Shown: in pieces, positions 1 through 5,266 of the stretch | Layout of the letters: every line of letters starts with the position of its first letter | How positions within the stretch are numbered: position 1 is the stretch's first letter | NCBI GenBank assembly: GCA_945861175.1 | Contig: CAMATR010000167.1 | Location: forward strand, 1 to 5,266 | DNA length: 5,266 nt | Source: Chitinophaga pinensis | Lineage (GTDB): Bacteria; Bacteroidota; Bacteroidia; Flavobacteriales_D; Crocinitomicaceae | Direction of reading: 5' to 3' | Position numbers and translations under genes: made by a program | Notes under the pieces: model-generated | What the model was told of the DNA's origin: nothing | Seen by the model: only the letters and a program-made list of their open reading frames with translations | Databases searched by the model: none

Positions 1-155
1 GGGATGGAAAAGATGAATTTGGTGATCCATTGGCAAACGGTGTATACTTGTACCGTGTGAAAGCACAAATCAATGGCGAAGACATCAAGCACATGGAAAC
101 AGGCGCAGATAGTCATTTCAAAAAAGAGTTTGGAAAAATGTACATCATAAGGTAA
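1..155 (+). CDS. C-terminal fragment of a secreted protein with FlgD-like Ig tail, possibly PorU-type C25 peptidase (5' end outside window)
   Basis: The reading frame is open from the window edge (codons in phase with base 3; bases 1-2 would complete a Trp codon) and ends at TAA 153-155, giving 50 visible residues. The visible start, DGKDEFGDPLANGVYLYRV, is the classic FlgD-like Ig or T9SS-associated beta-sandwich motif (W-D-G-x-D-x-x-G-x-x-L-x-x-G-x-Y-x-Y). The end reads HFKKEFGKMYIIR. From memory, this ending resembles Bacteroidota proteins annotated as PorU2-like type IX secretion sortases of the gingipain (C25) family. No catalytic domain lies in the window, so the peptidase identity is inference; any T9SS-linked surface protein with this tail is possible. 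The MBOAT gene starts only 10 bases after the stop with no terminator between, so the two are probably co-transcribed. The tail assignment is fairly safe and the family name is not. Confidence 0.7.
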   Translation, partial: DGKDEFGDPLANGVYLYRVKAQINGEDIKHMETGADSHFKKEFGKMYIIR

Positions 156-165
156 CAGATTTTAC

Positions 166-1584
166 ATGCTTTTTAACAGTCTGGATTTTCTGATATTCTT
201 TCTTTCAGTTTTTGTTGTTTATTGGACTATTCCCTGCAGAGCTAGGTGGATCATACTCTTAATATGCAGTTACTTTTTCTATGCCTATTGGAATCCACTT
301 TATGTGTTCTTGCTTTTTGCAAGCACACTTATTGACTACATTTTCGGACTCTACTTTACCTCTTCTAATAATTCCTGGAAACAACGTGTGGGATTAATTG
401 TTAGCTTATCCCTCAACCTTGGAATGTTATTTTCTTTCAAGTATTACAATTTCTTCGCAGATGGGATCAATGTCCTTTTCACAGGATTATTCAATCATAA
501 AGTCGTGCCCAATTTTTCAATTTTATTACCCGTCGGAATTAGCTTTTACACCTTTCAATCCATATCCTATGCTATCGATGTCTATAAAAAACAAATTCCA
601 GCAGAGCGCAATCTAGGCAAGTTCGCCTTATACCTGTCCTTTTTTCCTCAATTAGTTGCTGGGCCTATCGAAAGGGCGAAAGATCTTCTTCCACAAATAA
701 ATACGGCTAATAAGACTTTATCTTATGATCTTTTCAAGAGTGGATTAAAATATGTATTGTGGGGCCTTTTCATGAAAGTAGTCGTAGCCGACAATTTAGC
801 GACTTTGGTAGATTCGAAATTTGAATTGCTTTCATCTAGAACTGGCGGTGAAATGCTTTTTGCAATGATCTTATTTACCTTTCAACTTTATTGCGACTTT
901 AACGGTTATTCACGAATGGCCGTTGGATTAGCTAAATTATTGGGGTATGATCTTTTAATCAATTTTAATTATCCTTTTGTTTCAAGTTCCTTTACAGAAT
1001 TCTGGAGAAAATGGCACATTTCCCTCTCTCGTTGGTTTCGAGATTACATATATCATCCGTTGGGTGGATCAAAAAAGAATTTAGGTATCACCATAAGAAA
1101 TACTGCTATTGTATTTATTGTAAGTGGATTATGGCACGGGGCAACTATCAATTTTTTGTTGTGGGGTGTAATGTGTGGCGTGCTAATGATCATAGAAATA
1201 CTCATTAAAAATTATTTTCTGCAACATATTTATTTACCAGCCAGGTTAAAGTTCTTGGGTATCCCATTTGTTTTTTCATTGTTCGTTTTGACACTTGTAC
1301 CATTCAGATCCAATGATCTTAATGATTCATTGCTCATTTTTGAAAAAATAGCTGACTGCTCTTTTAATGAATTGTATTTCTGGTTTGCAGACAATCGTTT
1401 TTCTCCCGGTCTTTTGGGGCTCTACATTTTAATTTTCATTGAGATCTGGTTCGGATTAAAATTGAACAGTTCATGGAATATTAAAAATCGAATTTCTGAA
1501 TCAGCATTTTACACCGTTATCTTTTTTATGATTCTTTTGTTAGGGAAAGATACTGGCTCTCAATTCATTTATTTTCAATTTTGA
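166..1584 (+). CDS. MBOAT family O-acyltransferase (AlgI-like)
   Basis: This is a polytopic inner-membrane enzyme of the MBOAT family. Its relatives move an acyl group, often acetyl, across the membrane for O-acylation of an exported polysaccharide. The 472 residues match the usual length of AlgI-type proteins. The N-terminus MLFNSLDFLIFF and the block SYFFYAYWNPLYVFLLFAS (about 35-53) are typical of the group. So are FPQLVAGPIER (160-170), CDFNGYSRMAVG (243-254) and FTEFWRKWHISLSRWFRDY (276-294). The family's invariant His is H324 in SGLWHGATINF; a second conserved His is H284. Many hydrophobic segments run the length of the protein. The ATG follows the preceding stop by 10 bases. Only a weak, distant AAGG lies upstream, so no good Shine-Dalgarno supports the start, but the N-terminal family motif does. 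The gene overlaps the SGNH gene by 4 bp, the usual MBOAT-partner arrangement. The acceptor glycan cannot be told from sequence. Confidence 0.95.
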   Translation: MLFNSLDFLIFFLSVFVVYWTIPCRARWIILLICSYFFYAYWNPLYVFLLFASTLIDYIFGLYFTSSNNSWKQRVGLIVSLSLNLGMLFSFKYYNFFADGINVLFTGLFNHKVVPNFSILLPVGISFYTFQSISYAIDVYKKQIPAERNLGKFALYLSFFPQLVAGPIERAKDLLPQINTANKTLSYDLFKSGLKYVLWGLFMKVVVADNLATLVDSKFELLSSRTGGEMLFAMILFTFQLYCDFNGYSRMAVGLAKLLGYDLLINFNYPFVSSSFTEFWRKWHISLSRWFRDYIYHPLGGSKKNLGITIRNTAIVFIVSGLWHGATINFLLWGVMCGVLMIIEILIKNYFLQHIYLPARLKFLGIPFVFSLFVLTLVPFRSNDLNDSLLIFEKIADCSFNELYFWFADNRFSPGLLGLYILIFIEIWFGLKLNSSWNIKNRISESAFYTVIFFMILLLGKDTGSQFIYFQF

Positions 1585-2549
1585 TTCGTTCATATGTTCT
1601 ACATATCATTCTGATTACCGCTCTAATATTCGGCTGTGATTATCTCATTGGAACATATTTTTCGTTTCGATTTGAAAAAAACACCTGCGAACATGCCGGG
1701 GGTGACTTAAATGCATTTCTTAAGAGTGACGAAGTGTATGACACGTTAATTATCGGGTCTTCCAGAGTAAACACGATGATCAATCCCAATCTGCTGGGCA
1801 ACAAAGTCACTAATCTATCAAAACCTGCTAAACATTTTTACTACAGTGTTTCGGTTGCTGATCTTTTATACCAATATAGACGGCTTCCAAAAAAAACACT
1901 CATTGTAAATATTGAATTAGAAGATGTATTTATTGAAACAGAAGAACGACTCATCGAAGATGTGTGTTATCTCAAGTATTACTATGGTAAAAATGATTTC
2001 ATTACTTCAACCATTAATGAACGTGGAATTTTTGAAAGGCTAAAATTTATATTTTCCAGTTATCGTTTCAATGGTGAGAACTTCAAGCTACTTACGAATC
2101 CATTACAAGACATTTGCGATAAGAGTGAAAATGGATTTTTCCCGCTAATCAAAGGAAAAAATGATAAAAAGCGACTTAAACAAGGACTGCTTGAAATGAA
2201 AAAGTTACATTACACTATAGAGAATCCTCATTTCGATCAAAACATCATTCATCTAAAAAAATTGTGTGATAAAGCTAGAATACAACTGATCTTTATACAC
2301 GGCCCGAATTACTTCATTCCAGAATACATGCAGAAGGGAGATTTGATCATGGATCGAATTTGTAAGAAAAACGGTATTTCTTTTATTAACTTTTCCAAGC
2401 TGTATGCCAACGAATTTCATTTTGAACCACTGTGGTACGACCACCTTCATCTTAACTCCGATGCAGCGAATAATTACACTCTATTGGTAAAAGAGGAATT
2501 GAAAAAGCTAAAAAAACCTGCAACTAAATATCGCGGTATCATCCACTAA
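1581..2549 (+). CDS. Membrane-anchored SGNH-hydrolase-like protein, probable partner of the MBOAT acyltransferase (TTG start)
   Basis: A 322-residue protein with one N-terminal membrane segment (about 5-24, LHIILITALIFG region) followed by a soluble domain, probably periplasmic. The SGNH fold is suggested by IIGSSR (57-62), with S61 in the nucleophile position of block I, and by DHLHLNSDAA (287-296), with D287 and H290 forming the block V D-x-x-H pair. A beta-strand-like LIFIHGPNY lies between them. Such proteins accompany MBOATs (compare AlgJ/AlgX and DltD) and are thought to complete acyl transfer to the glycan. The start is TTG at 1581, overlapping the MBOAT stop in TTGA. The first in-frame ATG would be residue 66, which would delete the membrane segment and the nucleophile, so TTG is strongly preferred. 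No Shine-Dalgarno is visible, which suggests translational coupling. The last 14 codons overlap the convergent phosphatase gene. SGNH membership is good; whether it is transferase or esterase is unknown. Confidence 0.82.
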   Translation: MIRSYVLHIILITALIFGCDYLIGTYFSFRFEKNTCEHAGGDLNAFLKSDEVYDTLIIGSSRVNTMINPNLLGNKVTNLSKPAKHFYYSVSVADLLYQYRRLPKKTLIVNIELEDVFIETEERLIEDVCYLKYYYGKNDFITSTINERGIFERLKFIFSSYRFNGENFKLLTNPLQDICDKSENGFFPLIKGKNDKKRLKQGLLEMKKLHYTIENPHFDQNIIHLKKLCDKARIQLIFIHGPNYFIPEYMQKGDLIMDRICKKNGISFINFSKLYANEFHFEPLWYDHLHLNSDAANNYTLLVKEELKKLKKPATKYRGIIH

Positions 2550-3740
2550 GTTCAATCCCCCTTTCCATTCGTCAAGCTTCGAAAAAATCAGATTGTTCAT
2601 ATCCTCCATTTTAAGCGGATAGTAATTATGAACCAGTTTCACTAGACGATCAGCTCCGAAAAACTCCTCTTTTTGATTTTCTAACTCCACTACGCCATCC
2701 GTGTAAAGTACGATTGTTGTGTTGGGTTTTAGATGCTTTTTGCCGACTTCTATAAATGGTAATTCATCCATCATTCCCAAACCAATGCATCCTGAAGAAA
2801 GCATTTCTACTTTTCTACCATTGGTTATAAACGGATGGTTATGTCCAGCATTCACATAGGTTAACTCGCGGGAATTGGCATTATAATGTGCAATAAAAAA
2901 GGTAATAAACTTCTCCCCTTTTGCGCTGCGCATTACTTTTTTATTTAATTCTTCAAGTAAGAATTCCATATCAAATCGCTGGTAATTGAACAAGGTTCGA
3001 ATCGTTGCTTGAAAATTAGCCATCAACATTGCTGCACCAATTCCTTTTCCTGATACATCTGCAATGCAGATAATGTATTCTTCATCACCCAGTGGAATGA
3101 AATCATAGTAATCTCCTCCAACTTCATGACGCGGTGTATATTTTGCAGAAATATCCATTCTTCTATTCGAAGGTAGGTCAGACGGAAATAATAACTTCTG
3201 CATTTCTGATGCGACTTCCAATTCTTTCTTTATTCGCTCTTGCACGATGCTTTGTCGCGTCATTCGTTGATTTTCAACGGCAACTACAATAATATTGGTG
3301 AGCGTTTGAACAAAATTTACGTTTGTCAAACTATCGGTAATTCGCTGTCTATCTTTAATTACATCTGCCAAAAGTAGAAAAGCGAGAGCTTTACCTCTAT
3401 GATAAACCGGGACAATTACATCAAATTCAGCAAGCGCTTTCGAATGGGATGATTCAATTACAGTAATCTCACGAAATCGATAAAGGTCCCTCTCGACGTC
3501 AATTTCCTTGATTCTTCCTTTGAAGCCAATTTTTACTAAGCAATTCCATCCCTCTTGCTCATTAAAGAGTATAAAGCGCTGAAAACCGAGCTGCTCCTTT
3601 AAAATAAACTCATAGATCTTGATTAGTTGATGAACCCCCACATTGGAATTGATCGCAGAGGTTACCTCTAGCAAAGAATTTAACTTGAAATCTTTGACAT
3701 CTAATTGATTTTCTAAACTCTTTACAAGGCGCTCAATCAT
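2508..3740 (-). CDS. GAF domain-containing SpoIIE/RsbU-type PP2C serine phosphatase
   Basis: A 410-residue soluble signalling protein. Residues about 20-155 look like a GAF sensor domain (LLEVTSAINSNVGVHQLIKI onward), with no membrane segment. A helical, probably coiled-coil linker follows (about 155-184, ending EMQKLLFP), the usual junction to a SpoIIE-type PP2C domain (about 185-410). Metal-binding motifs are all present: EVGGDYYDF (206-214, D210), IADVSGKG (226-233, D228), NAGHN (297-301), YTDGVVE (346-352, D348) and DDTA (400-403). The enzyme should therefore be active. Family members dephosphorylate a phosphoserine on an STAS anti-anti-sigma protein in partner-switching circuits. No such partner, kinase or sigma factor is in the window, so the target is unknown. 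The ATG overlaps the lpxD stop as ATGA. A Shine-Dalgarno GGAG (3749-3752, minus) sits 8 bases upstream, inside the last lpxD codons, so co-translation is likely. Its 3' end overlaps the convergent SGNH gene by 42 bp. Confidence 0.93.
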   Translation of the reverse strand: MIERLVKSLENQLDVKDFKLNSLLEVTSAINSNVGVHQLIKIYEFILKEQLGFQRFILFNEQEGWNCLVKIGFKGRIKEIDVERDLYRFREITVIESSHSKALAEFDVIVPVYHRGKALAFLLLADVIKDRQRITDSLTNVNFVQTLTNIIVVAVENQRMTRQSIVQERIKKELEVASEMQKLLFPSDLPSNRRMDISAKYTPRHEVGGDYYDFIPLGDEEYIICIADVSGKGIGAAMLMANFQATIRTLFNYQRFDMEFLLEELNKKVMRSAKGEKFITFFIAHYNANSRELTYVNAGHNHPFITNGRKVEMLSSGCIGLGMMDELPFIEVGKKHLKPNTTIVLYTDGVVELENQKEEFFGADRLVKLVHNYYPLKMEDMNNLIFSKLDEWKGGLNLVDDTAIFSCRFF

Positions 3741-4666
3741 TTCATTTTCTCCAATAGCTCTGGTAACCTTCTTATCGCAGCCATTTCTCTAAATTTTTCT
3801 TTTACTTCAGCACACGGACTTCCAAAATAAGTCTTGCCTCCTTCGAGACTTTTAGAAATACCAGACTGCGCTAAAACTGTCGCACCTTCTCCAATAGTTA
3901 CATCACTCGCACATCCAACCTGTCCCCAAAGTGTTACATTGTTTTCAATACGCACGCATCCCGCCAATCCAACATTTGCTGCCATTAAACAATTTTTACC
4001 CACAACAGTGTCGTGACCAATGTGAACTTGATTATCAATTTTAGTTCCTTCACCAATTCTCGTTACTCCTGTTACACCTGCATCAATTGTGCACAAAGCA
4101 CCTATCTCAACATTTCTTTCTAAATGAACCGAACCACACGTATGCATTCTATCATAACCAGTAGGTTTTTTCTTGTAATAAAAGGCATAGTGACCAATGA
4201 CAGAATTCGTTCCGACCACTACATTATCATCTAAAACAGAATCATTTCCAATAAAGGCTCCTGGATAAACAATAACATCTTTGCCAATCTTCACTCTTTC
4301 GCCAATAACTGCAGATGCATGAATTTGAGCAGAAGGATCTATTTTACAATCATTTCCAATGTTGAACTGGCCTAAAATGAAGGGATTAAAATGTCTAGTT
4401 AGTTTATTAAAATCATCGAAGGGAGTTGCTGAAATAATCAAAGCTTTACCTTCTGGGCATTCAACTTTCTGGTCAATTAGGATAGTTGTAGCTGCGCTTT
4501 TTAATGCCTTCTCATAATACTTAGGATGATCAACAAATACCAAGTCACCTGTAACAACCATATGAATCTCATTGATTCCAGTAACCTCATGATTTTCTGA
4601 ACCAATAAATTGACACTGAATAATGCTTGCTATTTGCTTTACTGTATGCGGGATTTGGAGCTTCAT
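3737..4666 (-). CDS. lpxD: LpxD-like UDP-3-O-(3-hydroxyacyl)glucosamine N-acyltransferase (Bacteroidota-type form)
   Basis: LpxD transfers a 3-hydroxyacyl chain from acyl-ACP to the 2-amino group of UDP-3-O-acylglucosamine, an early cytoplasmic step of lipid A synthesis. The N-terminal uridine-binding domain spans about 1-100. By comparison with E. coli LpxD as I recall it, F44 and Y50 (in FVDHPKY) match its uracil-stacking F41 and Y47. A left-handed beta-helix of hexapeptide repeats runs from about 102 to 270. H218 in DNQVHIGHDTVVG matches the catalytic H239 of E. coli. A short helical tail (EVKEKFREMAAIRRLPELLEKMK) ends the protein. At 309 residues it is shorter than the 341 of E. coli. The blocks AFYYKKKPTGYDRMHTCG and TLWGQVG resemble an LpxD-like paralog common in Bacteroidota, so the genome may carry another lpxD, and the acyl or sugar specificity here may differ. 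No Shine-Dalgarno precedes the ATG. It is first in a two-gene operon with the SpoIIE phosphatase, overlapping it by 4 bp. Confidence 0.9.
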   Translation of the reverse strand: MKLQIPHTVKQIASIIQCQFIGSENHEVTGINEIHMVVTGDLVFVDHPKYYEKALKSAATTILIDQKVECPEGKALIISATPFDDFNKLTRHFNPFILGQFNIGNDCKIDPSAQIHASAVIGERVKIGKDVIVYPGAFIGNDSVLDDNVVVGTNSVIGHYAFYYKKKPTGYDRMHTCGSVHLERNVEIGALCTIDAGVTGVTRIGEGTKIDNQVHIGHDTVVGKNCLMAANVGLAGCVRIENNVTLWGQVGCASDVTIGEGATVLAQSGISKSLEGGKTYFGSPCAEVKEKFREMAAIRRLPELLEKMK

Positions 4667-4876
4667 CGAACTATTTTAGATAAAATTACGCTGAAACGAC
4701 TCTCATATTAAATCAAAGCAAACTACTTATCCTCTTATCCATGTTAATTGCCAAGCTATGATTTTCTTTTAATCATTAGACGGTATTTTACTTATGGATC
4801 AATTCGATTATATGTTATTAATTTAACAAATAAAAATCTTTCTGTTATTTTATGAAGAATTTGATTTTTAACTCTT

Positions 4877-4898
4877 TTTGAGGGGCTGCCCCCTCAAA
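4877..4898. repeat. Perfect GC-rich palindrome (9-bp arms, 4-base loop)
   Basis: TTTGAGGGG (4877-4885) and CCCCTCAAA (4890-4898) are exact reverse complements around CTGC. It is the most GC-rich short block in an otherwise very AT-rich intergenic region. No T tract follows directly on either strand, so it does not look like an ordinary intrinsic terminator. It could be an operator between the elements of the candidate promoter, a 5' RNA hairpin, or a relic end of a small mobile element. No transposase is nearby. Confidence 0.75.
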
Positions 4899-4907
4899 CT
4901 AACTTAG
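4877..4907 (+). promoter_or_regulatory. Candidate Bacteroidota-type promoter, TTTG-N19-TAACTTAG
   Basis: TTTG at 4877-4880 is followed after exactly 19 bases by TAACTTAG at 4900-4907. This matches the Bacteroidota primary-sigma pattern (-33 TTTG, -7 TAnnTTTG) with one mismatch. Transcription would start near 4911-4914 and run rightward towards the terminator at 5010-5050, with no protein gene in between. The spacer holds most of a perfect GC-rich palindrome, which could be an operator. In AT-rich DNA such short matches also arise by chance, and nothing here shows activity. Confidence 0.4.
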
Positions 4908-4991
4908 TTTAGTAAGTTATTTTTACGGCAGTCGATTGAGATGTAAACAACCATTCTACGTGCGTCTCAAGCATATAATAATTGTTAAGGT

Positions 4992-5006
4992 TTAGGTTAG
5001 GTTAGT
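4992..5006. repeat. Short TTTAGG/TTAGG tandem run
   Basis: The run reads TTAGGTTAGGTTAGT, preceded by another T: just under three units of the pentamer TTAGG or GGTTA. It is too short to be a true tandem array. It lies directly before the terminator hairpin. It is complementary, allowing wobble pairs, to 4896-4912, so it may be one arm of an RNA stem rather than a repeat in its own right. Confidence 0.5.
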
Positions 5007-5009
5007 TTC

Positions 5010-5050
5010 AAGAAAAAGGGTACTCTTAATGATTACCCTTTTTCTTTTTT
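5010..5050. terminator. Strong intrinsic terminator, probably bidirectional
   Basis: A perfect 13-bp inverted repeat (5010-5022 with 5034-5046, 11-base loop) has a GGGTA/TACCC core flanked by A and T runs. On the plus strand the arm runs into T5-C-T6 (5039-5050), a strong T tract. On the minus strand the complementary arm also ends in TTTTTCTT. It can therefore end the minus-strand gene whose stop lies about 94 bases to the right, and any plus-strand transcript arriving from the left. Confidence 0.85.
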
Positions 5051-5139
5051 ACTTCATTTAGAGAATGTAAATTAAGCGCAGGTAGTAATTTACTTATTGA
5101 ATTTTGTTGATATGACCTAAATATTTGTAATAATTATCA

Positions 5140-5266
5140 TTACGCAAATCCTTGATCGTCAATATCCATGAATAGGTGCCGCATCATAGTATTTTCAATC
5201 AAATTAAGCTTTATCTGTCGCCATAAAAGCAACATGATTGTGCCTCCGATAAAGGTGATTCCAATG
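5140..5266 (-). CDS. C-terminal end of an unidentified protein with one hydrophobic segment (5' end outside window)
   Basis: On the minus strand a frame is open from the right edge (first full codon 5265-5263) to TAA at 5142-5140, giving 41 residues. It begins with a hydrophobic stretch containing ITFIGGTIMLLLW, long enough to be a membrane helix or part of one. A charged tail ends in RHLFMDIDDQGFA. The composition looks protein-like, and a good terminator follows about 94 bases after the stop, which supports a real gene end. The family cannot be recognised from so little. The terminator makes read-through into lpxD unlikely, though both lie on the same strand. Confidence 0.5.
   Translation of the reverse strand, partial: IGITFIGGTIMLLLWRQIKLNLIENTMMRHLFMDIDDQGFA

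Larger units (their letters stand above)
4912..5050 (+). ncRNA. Candidate small RNA gene between a promoter-like site and an intrinsic terminator
   Basis: A plus-strand transcript of about 135-140 bases is proposed. It would start just after the promoter-like site and end at the T tract of the hairpin at 5010-5046. No open reading frame of useful length exists here. Inside, 4936-4945 can pair with 4961-4970 (10 pairs, two of them G-U, 15-base loop). The G-U pairs form only in plus-strand RNA, which favours this strand. A longer alternative transcript starting upstream of 4877 could also pair 4896-4912 with 4992-5008 (17 continuous pairs, five of them G-U), a rod-like arrangement loosely reminiscent of 6S RNA. 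I recognise no known RNA family. The start site is uncertain and the whole call is inference from structure. Confidence 0.3.
4667..5139. other. Gene-free intergenic region upstream of lpxD
   Basis: About 473 bases hold no protein gene I can support; plus-strand ATG frames end within about ten codons. The structured part, 4877-5050, is described separately. The left part (4667-4876) is very AT-rich and must hold the minus-strand promoter of the lpxD operon unless that operon is read through the terminator. TTTG-like boxes occur (minus strand, near 4714-4722) but none has a correctly spaced partner, so I do not call a promoter. The right part holds an 8-bp AT-rich inverted repeat (5067-5074 with 5086-5093) of doubtful meaning. 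Confidence 0.7.

Noticed and set aside
398..616. 72-codon plus-strand frame
   Set aside because: It lies wholly inside the MBOAT gene in another frame. The MBOAT frame carries the family motifs.
1011..1208. 65-codon plus-strand frame
   Set aside because: It is a shadow of the MBOAT gene across the conserved WRKWH to WHGA region, with no independent support.
2253..2450. 65-codon minus-strand frame
   Set aside because: It is antisense to the conserved C-terminal part of the SGNH gene, with no recognisable motif or start signal.
3834..4016. 60-codon plus-strand frame
   Set aside because: It is antisense to the hexapeptide-repeat region of lpxD. Its composition reflects the repeat on the other strand.
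4714..4744. lpxD promoter
   Set aside because: TTTG-like boxes exist on the minus strand, but no pair has the 19-base spacing of the Bacteroidota consensus, and no convincing -35/-10 alternative was found.
4877..4898. Intrinsic terminator or insertion-sequence end
   Set aside because: No T tract follows the palindrome on either strand, and no transposase, second inverted end or target duplication is visible.
4992..5006. Telomere-like or CRISPR-like repeat array
   Set aside because: There are fewer than three pentamer units, with no spacers and no associated genes.
4912..5050. 6S RNA, SRP RNA, tRNA or a known riboswitch
   Set aside because: The rod-like pairing only loosely recalls 6S RNA. 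No conserved SRP, tRNA or aptamer sequence could be recognised, and no coding gene follows on the plus strand for a riboswitch to control.
5067..5093. Second terminator (8-bp inverted repeat)
   Set aside because: The stem is almost entirely A-T and has no T tract after it; chance is a sufficient explanation in this composition.

Overview
The window looks like chromosomal DNA from a member of the Bacteroidota, possibly Flavobacteriia-like. This is inferred from four things. The base composition is AT-rich. The left edge carries a protein tail of the kind found on PorU-type (C25) proteins linked to the type IX secretion system. The LpxD-like protein has sequence blocks I associate with a Bacteroidota LpxD paralog. 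One promoter-like site fits the Bacteroidota pattern TTTG-N19-TAnnTTTG. No species can be named.

Left half, plus strand (1-2549): three tightly packed genes that probably form one operon. The first is the last 50 codons of a secreted or surface protein ending in an FlgD-like Ig module. Ten bases later comes a full-length membrane-bound O-acyltransferase (MBOAT, AlgI-like). The third, overlapping it by 4 bp and using a TTG start, is a membrane-anchored SGNH-hydrolase-like protein. MBOAT and SGNH partners of this sort usually act together to O-acylate an exported glycan. The acceptor here is unknown.

Right half, minus strand (2508-4666): an LpxD-type UDP-3-O-acylglucosamine N-acyltransferase (lipid A synthesis) is read first. 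It is followed, through an ATGA stop/start overlap, by a GAF-SpoIIE (RsbU-like) PP2C phosphatase. The phosphatase converges on the SGNH gene and overlaps it tail to tail by 42 bp. Its metal-binding Asp-Asp pair is written codon-on-codon opposite the last codons of the SGNH gene.

Right edge (4667-5266): about 470 bases without a convincing protein gene, then the C-terminal 41 codons of a minus-strand protein with one hydrophobic segment. The gene-free stretch is not empty. It has a GC-rich perfect 9-bp palindrome inside a good Bacteroidota-type promoter match, a wobble-paired hairpin, a telomere-like TTTAGG/TTAGG run and a strong 13-bp-stem terminator with T tracts. Together these make a candidate small RNA gene on the plus strand, roughly 4912-5050. 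This is the best candidate for something undescribed in the window, but it rests on inspection only.

The remaining genes belong to known families. The less ordinary points are the coupling of a lipid A gene to a signalling phosphatase and the coding overlap of two catalytic proteins.
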